A stretch of 64,000 nt of DNA, taken from assembly GCA_963741305.1 (NCBI GenBank), contig CAVUHL010000003.1, positions 1,364,001 to 1,428,000 on the forward strand, read 5' to 3'. Positions within the stretch are counted from its first letter, which is position 1, and the number at the start of each line of letters is the position of its first letter. The notes below the pieces were generated by a model that was given only the letters and a program-made list of their open reading frames with translations, did no database searches and had not been told where the DNA came from. The translations under genes and the position numbers were made by a program. Positions 1-7,077 of this stretch are shown piece by piece. The DNA comes from DATMER01 sp963741305 (GTDB lineage Bacteria > Acidobacteriota > Thermoanaerobaculia > Multivoradales > UBA5704).

Positions 1-334
1 CGCGCAGGAGAGGGACTAGACTCTGAGCACGCTTCCTGTCCTTGAGGTCCTTGTATGAAATACGTCGCCCATCAGGCAGAAGTCTACCTCTCACCCGTTG
101 TCGTTGAATTTCCCAAGTTTCCGTTGACTGCGTATCTATTAATAGGAAGGCATAGGTTTGATATAGAGAGGTTTGATGAGAACCGCCATAATCGCTAGCT
201 AATACCAACTCGGAAGCGCGACGAACAGAGCAGAGGAGATTTGGCGACCGCCACTCCTCAAGTCTAATGAAATCACTTATTCTGTTGGCTAAGCCAAACG
301 CAGGCCAGTCTATACTATTCCAGTAAAGTGCCAT
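1..334 (-). CDS. Unknown protein, partial (C-terminus beyond left edge)
   Basis: An uninterrupted frame of 111 codons begins with ATG at 334 (protein starts MALYWNSIDW) and runs off the left edge. A GGAG ribosome-binding site lies about 7 nt before the start, and the gene begins 52 nt after the stop of the next upstream gene on the same strand, so the two may be co-transcribed. The visible part carries a conserved-looking stretch, SDYGG, followed by a YAFLLID strand and SYKDLKDRKR near the edge. I do not recognise the family. Base composition is lower in GC than the biosynthetic genes, in line with the other genes of this accessory region. The gene is real as far as can be seen; its function is unknown. 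Confidence 0.6.
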   Translation of the reverse strand, partial: MALYWNSIDWPAFGLANRISDFIRLEEWRSPNLLCSVRRASELVLASDYGGSHQTSLYQTYAFLLIDTQSTETWEIQRQRVRGRLLPDGRRISYKDLKDRKRAQSLVPLLR

Positions 335-386
335 TCAACACTCCAGTTAGCGGGCGGGGTTTGGCCACACGTCGAGGCGCCAGAAC

Positions 387-1142
387 CTAGGATGCACCAG
401 CAAGATCGACTCCGAATGACGAGCCGAACTTCGCCTTGAATGCGACGCGAAGAGAATCGTGAGCGGGGTCGGCGTCCATGAGGTCGGCAGTGTACTGACT
501 CAATACCTGGTCAAGCGCATCCAGCAGCTGGTGTGGATCGATGATGACGGTTGGACAGGCTCTGCTGTCTGAGTACTGCGTATTTCCGACTGGCTCGACT
601 TGAACAGGCGTCGGGAGCCCGAAGATTGCTCCGTAGAGCGGAACGTGGGCCTCGTGGAGAATGCCGCAGCGGAACCCGAAATAGAGAACCTGGGCGACAT
701 CTTCGAGTGCAGCCGGTTTGCAGCCGGCAGGTCGCTCGATTGGTACTCTGAGTCTCTGACTATACGCAGGCAACTTCAAGCTAATGAAGGAAAGAAACAC
801 GCTACGCTTAGAGTGCGTCTCGCCGCGGAAGAACTGGCTCAGAGTATCGATTAGCAAGCAATTGAGTGCCATGACTGCAAATGCATAATTACCCGAAGCA
901 GCTTCGAGAGCGCGTGCAGGTTGCACGTACCATTCGCGAATGCGTTTCTCAAAGGCGGTGACGACCTCCCGCAGGCTCCTCCAGTCGATGTCCGAGTACA
1001 GTACCCCAGGGCTGAAGATGCGACCTGCCAGGACTGGCGTGTAAAACATTGACAATTCTCCGTGTGGCCTACCGCTGTGGGTAATCAGCGGGACATAATC
1101 GGGGGCGCCAGCCATCCGTTTGATGCCCGGGATAGACGGCAC
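387..1142 (-). CDS. Unknown conserved-looking protein, 251 aa
   Basis: The frame is open and starts with ATG at 1142 (MPSIPGIKRM), 17 nt after the stop of the DUF4263 gene, which suggests one transcript. There is no signal peptide. A central segment (about residues 85-125) has the pattern NCLLIDTLSQFF, and a second block near residue 158 reads FRCGILHEAH; this spacing is typical of soluble all-helical proteins of unknown function found in accessory regions, but I cannot name the family. Its position beside Shedu-like and DUF4238 genes makes a role in a defence or cassette-borne system possible. That is guilt by association only. Confidence 0.6.
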   Translation of the reverse strand: MPSIPGIKRMAGAPDYVPLITHSGRPHGELSMFYTPVLAGRIFSPGVLYSDIDWRSLREVVTAFEKRIREWYVQPARALEAASGNYAFAVMALNCLLIDTLSQFFRGETHSKRSVFLSFISLKLPAYSQRLRVPIERPAGCKPAALEDVAQVLYFGFRCGILHEAHVPLYGAIFGLPTPVQVEPVGNTQYSDSRACPTVIIDPHQLLDALDQVLSQYTADLMDADPAHDSLRVAFKAKFGSSFGVDLAGAS

Positions 1143-1159
1143 CTCACGAGCCTACCGGT

Positions 1160-2035
1160 TCACTCTTCTTCGCCAACGTCGATCCAGCCCTGGTCTTCGA
1201 TGGTTGACCACGACTGCCAATACGGAATACGGCTCTTGACGAAACTTCGTCTTTCCGCGGACCAGCCATCTGTAGAGTCGATCGCCTCATTGATGCCGTC
1301 GACAAATGCCAAGCGCTCTGGGTGCGACGGCCCGAGCTTGAACGTGGGGGGAATGCTGAGGGCCTGATACCTTCCGTTTCCCGTGGCCCGGACCGTTATA
1401 GCGTCGTGGAGATAGTGGTCCGGTGCGAGCCGATCAAACGACATGAGTTCTTCATCGGATCCCGCCAAGAGCGAACCCCGTTGTCGGGTGAGGCTTGGAT
1501 TCTGGTAAAACTCTCGGCGACGGCCATAGACGAGGATCATGTGGAGAGACATCGAGCGTCTGTACGTCCAATACTCAGGAACGGCATAGTCATGCTGAAA
1601 CTTGAGTTGATTTGCCGGCACACTGAACCAGCTGCGCCACTGATTGAGTTGGTTTCGGGCTTGCGTGAACTCAGCGGTCGGGACGCCGTCGCGGCGGAAG
1701 AGCCTCTTGGAGGGGCTCTCTATCTCGATGAGCACCGGATACCATGTGTCGCTGGTTGACGTTAGCCACATGAAGTCGGGTTGTCGAGCATCTAGGCCTG
1801 GAAGAGTGGGCTGTGAGAAGAGCAGGCTGGAGACGTGGGAGCCGCAGGTTGCCCCGCCGGGGCTCAGCGAGCCAGGCACGAGCGCTGGGTGTTGCTCAAG
1901 GAAGCGTTGAGTTGTGGGTTCGTCGGGTGTCTGTTCCAAAAGAGCTTGCCATTCAGAAAGAACCTGGCGCGCATACAAGTCGAATGGGACTGCAGGCGGC
2001 CCTGGTTCGATCCGGTAAGTGGGTGAAAACGGCAT
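1160..2035 (-). CDS. Shedu-like DUF4263 protein, 291 aa
   Basis: The start at 2035 (MPFSPTYRIE) is chosen because GGAAG lies just before it; the longer frame back to 2164 would translate the attC-like hairpin. After a helical N-terminus, residues 86-135 match the DUF4263 core: PDFMW (Asp87), a strand ending in EIES (Glu104, Glu106), a KRLF turn and a helix with NQLNQWRSW. DUF4263 is the nuclease-like domain of Shedu antiphage proteins, related to PD-(D/E)XK enzymes. Here the usual ELK lysine is replaced by Glu, a variant I believe occurs in part of the family, so catalysis is uncertain. The gene stands alone rather than in a multi-gene defence system. Family call is from motif reading, not a profile search. 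Confidence 0.6.
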   Translation of the reverse strand: MPFSPTYRIEPGPPAVPFDLYARQVLSEWQALLEQTPDEPTTQRFLEQHPALVPGSLSPGGATCGSHVSSLLFSQPTLPGLDARQPDFMWLTSTSDTWYPVLIEIESPSKRLFRRDGVPTAEFTQARNQLNQWRSWFSVPANQLKFQHDYAVPEYWTYRRSMSLHMILVYGRRREFYQNPSLTRQRGSLLAGSDEELMSFDRLAPDHYLHDAITVRATGNGRYQALSIPPTFKLGPSHPERLAFVDGINEAIDSTDGWSAERRSFVKSRIPYWQSWSTIEDQGWIDVGEEE

Positions 2036-2058
2036 GTTTCTTCCGCGGTCCGAGTGCC

Positions 2059-2126
2059 GCCTAACGTTGTGCCGCTTCACCGCGCGGACGGCGAAGCCGG
2101 CTGTCCGGTGCAAGCGTGTGTTTTGC
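2059..2126 (-). other. attC-like recombination site
   Basis: Read on the minus strand, the 68-nt segment begins with a degenerate GCAAAAC box and ends with a perfect GTTAGGC core (plus-strand GCCTAAC at 2059-2065). The arms between them form an imperfect inverted repeat (CGCTTGCACCGGAC against CGCTTCACCGCGCGGAC read from the other side) with an unpaired base, as in integron attC sites. It overlaps the last codons of the DUF4238 gene and ends 24 nt before the DUF4263 start, the normal place for an attC between cassettes. No integron integrase and no second attC are visible in the window. Confidence 0.5.
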
Positions 2127-3015
2127 GGCAGTGCACGCGTTGGTGTATTGCTCTTGCGATCCAATCAGCTTGGTTCCTGCTGAATACATAACGATATGCC
2201 TGCTCAAGAGTTCTCCTGTTAACATCCTCGCACCATCCAGGCCTCCCCAACTGACGCCCCTCCCTTCCTTCTGGCGCAATTACAAGGACGTGCTCGGGGT
2301 CAAGGACCAAAGTTGTTTCAGCAGAGGGTGAAAGCCAGCCACTCGCGCATAGGTTGGGCACCGACCGATCGGTAAGAACCCGTACGATGGGGGAGTCGCT
2401 AGTCAAGAACTCAAAACCCGATGGGGCCTCGACTACCAACCACGGAAGTTTAGCTATTAGAGGCGCAGTACCCCTTACGACTTCAAAAAGAGTTTGCAAC
2501 CATGAAACCTTTGTCGCCCTGAGTTGAAATCTGCCGTCCTTGATCGCCTGCAGACCGGCGAGCACCTGTTGAGGAGGTAAGCCCATCTCCTCTGCCTTCT
2601 CCATTACATGTTCGGGGTGCCCGACGAGAATATCTGTAGTCATGTAGAATAAATGTTCTAAGTTGGCGCCATGCTGGTCACGAATGGCAGGAACGCGCAA
2701 CTCTTGAACAGCTACATAGAAAGCTATGGCTGCCCGATCTTCCGGACGCAGTTGGTCACCTCTAATTAACCGATCGGTGGCGGCAACAGCTGGTCCGTCC
2801 ACCATTTCCGCTAGAACATCCTCTACAGTGTCGTCATGAGGTTCCTCTCCTACTTCAGGTGCGTAGAGGTACCTCTCCACTGCAGCATTCCGAGGACCAA
2901 CGTGTTTAGGCTCAGATCCATCTACTGGATAAATCCAAAGGAGGCCGTCCGGCCCAGTGAAACGCCCGAGGTAGAATTGTGGGACGGAATGATGCCTCTT
3001 CTTAACCTGTGCCAT
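2077..3015 (-). CDS. DUF4238 domain protein, 312 aa
   Basis: The protein from Met at 3015 opens MAQVKKRHHSVPQFYLGRF, the characteristic N-terminus of DUF4238, and later has FLTSDSPIVRV, the second conserved block of the family. AGGAAGG lies about 7 nt before this start, so the longer frame from 3138 is not used. The molecular function of DUF4238 is not established; members are frequent in mobile and defence-rich regions. The last codons run into an attC-like hairpin, as expected of a cassette gene. No signal peptide or membrane segment is seen, so a cytoplasmic protein is likely. Confidence 0.7.
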   Translation of the reverse strand: MAQVKKRHHSVPQFYLGRFTGPDGLLWIYPVDGSEPKHVGPRNAAVERYLYAPEVGEEPHDDTVEDVLAEMVDGPAVAATDRLIRGDQLRPEDRAAIAFYVAVQELRVPAIRDQHGANLEHLFYMTTDILVGHPEHVMEKAEEMGLPPQQVLAGLQAIKDGRFQLRATKVSWLQTLFEVVRGTAPLIAKLPWLVVEAPSGFEFLTSDSPIVRVLTDRSVPNLCASGWLSPSAETTLVLDPEHVLVIAPEGREGRQLGRPGWCEDVNRRTLEQAYRYVFSRNQADWIARAIHQRVHCRKTHACTGQPASPSAR

Positions 3016-3225
3016 TGAACCGCCTTCCTCTGCCGCACCATTCGAGTCTGGTTCGCCATCCGCTGGACTAGGACACGCCATCCGTGTCATACGGCGTCTG
3101 CTCATCCCAAGCAGTTCAGCCTCAAGTTTCACAGACACATAGACTTAGTGAGCCTACTCCCGACGGCGGAAGGCGTCAATCAGGACACTGCCGGAGAGGT
3201 GCCAGCCGAACACCTCGGGGTCGCC

Positions 3226-3588
3226 CTACTCCTCCTGTCCCTTCGGCGGTGCCAAACATGGAATAGCCCAGACGGCATCTACGAGGGCAGGCTCATACTT
3301 CCCTGACCTTGCGTCTAGCTGCTTGAGAAGCTTCGGGGCCGCGACTTGGCGGTCCCTGGTCATGGCATAGCCTTGGCCCGCCTCCTCGCGTCGGAAGCCA
3401 AGCAAGCCGGTGCCCTGGTCGTAGAGGAACTCCACTCGTCGAGATTCGGTCAGCCCCATCAGAGAGAGGGCGGCCTGGTTGAAAGAGACGTACCCGTGAA
3501 CACGGTTGACGGTCACCCGTGGCTTTGGGGGGCGGGAGGGAACTGGAGGGGCGGGCTTGCCGGTGCGGGTCCAGAGCGTCCAGGACAT
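3226..3588 (-). CDS. Small unknown protein, 120 aa
   Basis: ATG at 3588 is preceded by AGGAAGGA at good spacing. The protein starts MSWTLWTRTG, has a Pro-rich linker (PAPPVPSRPPKPRVTVNR) and then a compact domain with NQAALSLMGL and a beta-strand EFLYDQGTGLLGFR around residues 38-65. The fold looks like a small alpha/beta or swapped-barrel module, but I do not recognise the family. The 210-nt gap to the DUF4238 start holds no other gene or hairpin that I can support. Function unknown. Confidence 0.55.
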   Translation of the reverse strand: MSWTLWTRTGKPAPPVPSRPPKPRVTVNRVHGYVSFNQAALSLMGLTESRRVEFLYDQGTGLLGFRREEAGQGYAMTRDRQVAAPKLLKQLDARSGKYEPALVDAVWAIPCLAPPKGQEE

Positions 3589-3717
3589 CGGCTATTCCTT
3601 CCTGCGGCGGGCGTGCTCGCCTTAATCGGCACGGCTTGGCCCGTCATCTTAAGCCGGTGCGCCCGGATAGGTGCTGCTCCGATTAAATGCCAGCCGTTTC
3701 GGCGGACCGCGTCATCT

Positions 3718-5334
3718 CTACTCGGTCTCGGAAGACGGGAGGAGCTTGAGGACGATCTCGTCCTCCTGGCTCGCCTCCTCCTTGCGGCCGAGCTGGCGAT
3801 AGGCAGTGGCGAGCTCGACGTGCGTCTCCCTGCGCCGCGGATTTTCCCGGACGGCTTGACGGTAGGTGGCGATGGCCGCCTCGCCCTCGCCATTCCTGAG
3901 CTGCGCCCGGGCGAGGTTCAGGAGAAAACGGACGTTCCCCGGGCTGCGGCGCACAACCTCCTTCAGACTGGCCACCGCCTGCGGCCAATTCCCCCGCTGC
4001 CCCAGCGCGTTGGCTGCCGCGACCTCGGCGATTAGAGCGGGGCCGTCCTTGGGATCGAGGGTTCCCTTGCCGCTCGTACCGGAGCCGGAGAGATAGCCGA
4101 GGCTCTCGAGCGAACGCGTCAGCTCGGGGTCGATGCTTTCCGCCGACTGGGCCGGGCGGGCCGCGAAGGAGCGTTGCGCCTCCTTGAGCGCCGCTTTCAG
4201 CCGGCGGGCATGCTGTCTTCCCTCCTGATGCTCCAGGAGATTGCGGATCTCTCCTGGATCGGCTGCCAGGTCGTAGAGCTCCGGCCTCGGCGCCACGATC
4301 AGCTTGAACCGGCCGTCGAACATCCCCTCGAGCGGGCTCCATCCATAGGCGGTCAACGTATACCGGTTGTCCACGTAAACGGGGCTCGGGGGGCCGGCGG
4401 GGAGCCCCGGCAACCCCGGCAGCGGCCGGCCGAACGGCACGGCGGCCTTGCTGGTCCGAGTCAAACCCAGCAGGGTCGAAGCGAGCCGGTGCGTGGAAAC
4501 CGCCTCCTCGACGACCTTGCCCCGCGGCACTCCGGGACCGGCGAGGAGAAGAGGCACGCGCATCGTGGCGTGGTAAATAAAGATGCCGTGGTCGGCCTCC
4601 CCGTGCTCGCCCAGGGATTCGCCATGATCGCCTACCGCAGCGATCAGCCAGCGCTCGGCGCCGCCGGGGAGCGCGGCCAGCAGGCGGCCGATCTCCCGGT
4701 CCATGTTGGCGACTTCGCCGGCATAGCGCTGAGCCAGAGTGGCCTTTGGATTCATGCCCGGAAAGTAGTAAGGCGCGTGGGGGTCGTAGTAGTGCACCCA
4801 GAGGAAGAGGGGTTTGCCCGCGGGCTGCAGGCCGAGCCATTCCAGAGCGGTATCGGTCATCTCCCGGGAGGTCCGCTCCCTGGTGAGCCTGTCGCTGTAG
4901 CGCCCGAACCCGCGAGCGAGGCCGAAGTGCCGGTCGAGGACGGGAGAGGCCACAAAACCCGCGGTCGAATAGCCCCGCGAGCCGTAGGCCTCGGCCAGGG
5001 TGGGAATCCCCTTGGGAAGCACGTCCGTGCCGTTGGTCCGCACCCCATGCTCCGGCGGGGCGAGCCCGGTGAGGAGCGAGGCGTGAGCCGGCAGGGTCAG
5101 AGGCGTCGGAGTGATCGCCTGCTCCCAACGCAGGCCGCGCGCCGCCAGCCCATCCAGAAACGGCGTGCGAGCCTCCCTGCCGCCGCCGTCTTTCCCGAGA
5201 TAGGCCCCGATCGCATCGGCCCGGGTCGTGTCCAGGGTCAGAAGGAGAACGCTCGGCGGCTCGGCCCCCGCGGGCGAGCCGACGAGTTGGAGCACGAAAA
5301 AGAGGCCGACCGCCGGCCCGAATTTGTGTTTCAT
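3718..5334 (-). CDS. Secreted sulfatase-like hydrolase with C-terminal TPR repeats, 538 aa
   Basis: The start at 5334 (MKHKFGPAVG) has GGAGA before it and gives a clean signal peptide ending near ...GSPAGA. The alkaline phosphatase/sulfatase fold is clear: LLTLDTTRAD (Asp35, Asp40) for the metal site, and GDHGESLGEHGEADHG for the second metal-binding block. In the position of the formylglycine Cys/Ser of CxPxR there is Thr80 (sequence TLPAH), so a normal formylglycine sulfatase mechanism is not possible; the family also contains Thr-nucleophile phospho-transferases. Residues from about 420 onward form TPR-like helical repeats (WPQAVASLKEVVRRSPGNVRFLLNLARAQL). The product should act in the periplasm; its substrate is unknown. 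It is divergent from the Cys-rich gene across a 194-nt region rich in palindromes. Confidence 0.75.
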   Translation of the reverse strand: MKHKFGPAVGLFFVLQLVGSPAGAEPPSVLLLTLDTTRADAIGAYLGKDGGGREARTPFLDGLAARGLRWEQAITPTPLTLPAHASLLTGLAPPEHGVRTNGTDVLPKGIPTLAEAYGSRGYSTAGFVASPVLDRHFGLARGFGRYSDRLTRERTSREMTDTALEWLGLQPAGKPLFLWVHYYDPHAPYYFPGMNPKATLAQRYAGEVANMDREIGRLLAALPGGAERWLIAAVGDHGESLGEHGEADHGIFIYHATMRVPLLLAGPGVPRGKVVEEAVSTHRLASTLLGLTRTSKAAVPFGRPLPGLPGLPAGPPSPVYVDNRYTLTAYGWSPLEGMFDGRFKLIVAPRPELYDLAADPGEIRNLLEHQEGRQHARRLKAALKEAQRSFAARPAQSAESIDPELTRSLESLGYLSGSGTSGKGTLDPKDGPALIAEVAAANALGQRGNWPQAVASLKEVVRRSPGNVRFLLNLARAQLRNGEGEAAIATYRQAVRENPRRRETHVELATAYRQLGRKEEASQEDEIVLKLLPSSETE

Positions 5335-5385
5335 GCACTCTCCTTCTTGCTCCAAGCATAGCGCCCCGGAACGCCGGGCGCCTCC

Positions 5386-5451
5386 TCTCTAGGGTGGAGG
5401 CCGCATCCTCTCTAGAGAGGAGGGAGGCCGCGCAAATATCCACCCTAGAGA
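5386..5451. promoter_or_regulatory. Nested inverted repeats between divergent genes
   Basis: The arm TCTCTAGGGTGG (5386-5397) has its exact inverse CCACCCTAGAGA at 5440-5451, and between them sits a perfect 14-bp palindrome CCTCTCTAGAGAGG (5407-5420). The core CTCTAG is thus present three times, and GGAGGCCGC follows the first two copies. The location between two divergently transcribed exported-protein genes fits an operator or a shared control region. The regulator is unknown. Confidence 0.4.
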
Positions 5452-5528
5452 CGATGGACACGGCGGATTTTAGCGACTAAGGTGGGAGAACTATCCCGGC
5501 TGAAGGCAGTCGAAAACAGGAGAGAACC

Positions 5529-6335
5529 ATGATCTCGAGAATCCGGTGTTGTCCGCGGCCCGACGTCCTCCTCGTCCTCGCGCTCCTCCTCAGCGCTCCG
5601 GCGGCCTGGGCGGGCAACGCGAAAGTGAAGGTGTGTCACATTCCACCCGGCAATCCGGGAAACTTCCACACCATCACCGTCAGCGAGAATGCCCTGCAGG
5701 CCCACCTGGGACACGGCGACCTTGCAGGGGCATGCTTCGCGCACTGCGACTCGCTCTGCAGTGACGACGATCCCTGTACTATCGACGCCTGCGACTCCTC
5801 GGAGCACTGCCTGAACACTCATCCCCCGGTCAACTGCAACGATGGCAACCTGTGCACAGTGGACAGTTGCAGCTCCGAGGCGGGAGGTTGTCAGAACACG
5901 ACCGTCGCCTGCGCGGATGGAAACAATTGCACGGTCGATGCATGCGATCCGATGACCGGGAGCTGCGTGTTCCCGGCCGTCGAATGTCCCCCGGGGCAGA
6001 CCTGCAACCCAGCCCAGACCAATCCCGTCTGCGAGGCGGAGACCGTGACATGCCCCTGCATTGAGGGGCTGCCGGGCTGGCTCGCCATTGCGAACTCAAC
6101 GGTCACCGCTTGTGAAGACAGTCTCCCCTTCGCTCCTTATCATCATTTAATATTCCTCACGACAGCAGGCGGCCTCGTCGTCTCGCAAGCCCCAGCCATA
6201 GACGAGTGCGGCTTTTACGGAAGCTCAGGCTTCATCAGGCCCACGCCAGAAGAAACCCAGGCGTGTATCGATTTCCTCCGCGCCAAGGCGGCCGCGGCGA
6301 ACGTGCCCTGCGTCGTCAATGAGCCTTATTATTAG
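5529..6335 (+). CDS. Secreted Cys-rich protein with CTxDxC repeats, 268 aa
   Basis: CAGGAGAG precedes ATG at 5529. A signal peptide of about 28 residues (ends APAAWA) is followed by a domain reading VCHIPPGNPGNFHTI ... HLGHGD, a known module of bacterial surface and exported proteins. Residues about 75-150 contain three tandem Cys-rich repeats of the form CxDxxxCTxDxCxxxxGxC, like the CTDC-type repeats of Dictyostelium and of many secreted proteins of soil bacteria. The final 100 residues form a separate domain with CPCIEGLPGW at its start and paired cysteines. It probably acts outside the cell as a disulfide-bonded structural or adhesive protein; the ligand is unknown. Confidence 0.7.
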   Translation: MISRIRCCPRPDVLLVLALLLSAPAAWAGNAKVKVCHIPPGNPGNFHTITVSENALQAHLGHGDLAGACFAHCDSLCSDDDPCTIDACDSSEHCLNTHPPVNCNDGNLCTVDSCSSEAGGCQNTTVACADGNNCTVDACDPMTGSCVFPAVECPPGQTCNPAQTNPVCEAETVTCPCIEGLPGWLAIANSTVTACEDSLPFAPYHHLIFLTTAGGLVVSQAPAIDECGFYGSSGFIRPTPEETQACIDFLRAKAAAANVPCVVNEPYY

Positions 6336-6358
6336 ACCCGGGAAACGAATCAGGGTGA

Positions 6359-6393
6359 GCGGCAGTTCCTCGGCCTGTCCGAGGTGCTGCCGC
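6359..6393 (+). terminator. Hairpin after the Cys-rich gene
   Basis: GCGGCAG (6359-6365) and CCTCGG (6368-6373) pair with CCGAGG (6379-6384) and CTGCCGC (6387-6393): 13 base pairs with one 2x2 mismatch and a 5-nt loop, 23 nt after the stop codon. No T-tract follows, so it may be only a 3' stabiliser. Confidence 0.4.
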
Positions 6394-6460
6394 GCCTCAT
6401 TTCACGCGGCGTCCGGTGACGGCGTCGGTGGCGATCAGCCAGTCCGAGGCACTGCCGCGT

Positions 6461-6489
6461 TTGATCAGATCGCCGCTTGATCAGATCGC
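6461..6489. repeat. Two direct copies of TTGATCAGATCGC
   Basis: Exact 13-bp copies at 6461-6473 and 6477-6489, separated by three bases, inside a gene-poor spacer. Confidence 0.6.
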
Positions 6490-6846
6490 ATTGCGGCGAC
6501 ATTGAGGATGTACTCCGGCAGGACGAGCAGCCAACTGGCGCCAAAGGCCGTCCAGAAGCCGATGCTGGAAGCCGATGGAATGGGTGCCACCCGTTTCCTG
6601 CTGCATCTCCGACCGTGAGCCCCCCGCCCGCCAAGGGGGCCCGTCGCCCCCTCGGCCACTCCCCCGTTCAGGCGGGCAGTTGAGGCCACAGAGCCACGCC
6701 GGCAGGGCTCAGCTTCGCCCGGCGTACCTCAGTATCCGTCGCCACATCTCAGCTCTCTTCCAGGGAAGTCACCGCACTCTTCCTCTTGAGAGGCCCGCTA
6801 TTTCTGGCCGTGGTGGCCGGAGCAGTGCGGTCCTCAGGAGGTCCGA

Positions 6847-6963
6847 ATGCTTCGACTCTCGCAGCTCTGGAGTTTCCTGTCCTTCCTCTGGTCCGACCCT
6901 GGGGCCACCGCCGCCGGCTCCGGCGACACCGGTTCCATCCTCGATCCCGACGGCCGTACTTGA
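6847..6963 (+). CDS. Small ORF, 38 aa
   Basis: ATG at 6847 follows CAGGAGGTCCGA, a near-ideal ribosome-binding site at good spacing. The peptide begins MLRLSQLWSFLSFLW, a hydrophobic aromatic helix, and ends GSILDPDGRT. A perfect hairpin terminator with a T-tract begins 8 nt after the stop codon, so this is a compact monocistronic unit. The short hydrophobic N-terminus followed by a Gly/Asp-rich tail could be a membrane-associated peptide, a leader or a signalling peptide. I do not know a family for it; reality rests on the ribosome-binding site and terminator. Confidence 0.5.
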   Translation: MLRLSQLWSFLSFLWSDPGATAAGSGDTGSILDPDGRT

Positions 6964-6971
6964 GCCGGGCA

Positions 6972-7001
6972 GGGCCGGGTTCCACATCCCGGCCCGTTTT
7001 T
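6972..7001 (+). terminator. Rho-independent terminator
   Basis: GGGCCGGG (6972-6979) pairs perfectly with CCCGGCCC (6988-6995) across an 8-nt loop and is followed by GTTTTT. It ends the 38-aa small ORF and insulates the next gene. Confidence 0.8.
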
Positions 7002-7077
7002 GCTGCCAATGGGTCCCCACCGTTTCCTTCTTGCGCTATTATCCGTCCGCTCAAAGAAGCCCTTGGAGGAGGATTGC

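Larger units (their letters stand above)
6336..6846. other. Gene-poor spacer with decayed repeats
   Basis: No convincing gene is seen. The stretch holds a hairpin just after the Cys-rich gene, two near-copies of GTCCGAGG(TG/CA)CTGCCGCG (about 6378-6395 and 6442-6459) and two exact copies of TTGATCAGATCGC. On the minus strand at about 6508-6600 a short hydrophobic reading (GFWTAFGASWLLVLPEYILNV) looks like a remnant of a small membrane protein of DUF486 type, but it has no intact frame of suitable length. Confidence 0.4.

Noticed and set aside
335..386. Second attC site downstream of the 251-aa gene
   Set aside because: GTTAGCG is present on the plus strand, but its orientation is opposite to the gene run and no matching arm is found.
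3718..5334. Link between the sulfatase-like gene and the NRPS sulfotransferase
   Set aside because: The sulfatase-like gene lies 9 kb from the operon, probably inside the mobile element, and lacks the formylglycine nucleophile.
6465..6689. Intact small membrane protein gene on the minus strand
   Set aside because: Only about 30 residues look protein-like (GFWTAFGASWLLVLPEYILNV); the flanks are low-complexity and no start with a ribosome-binding site fits. At most it is a remnant.
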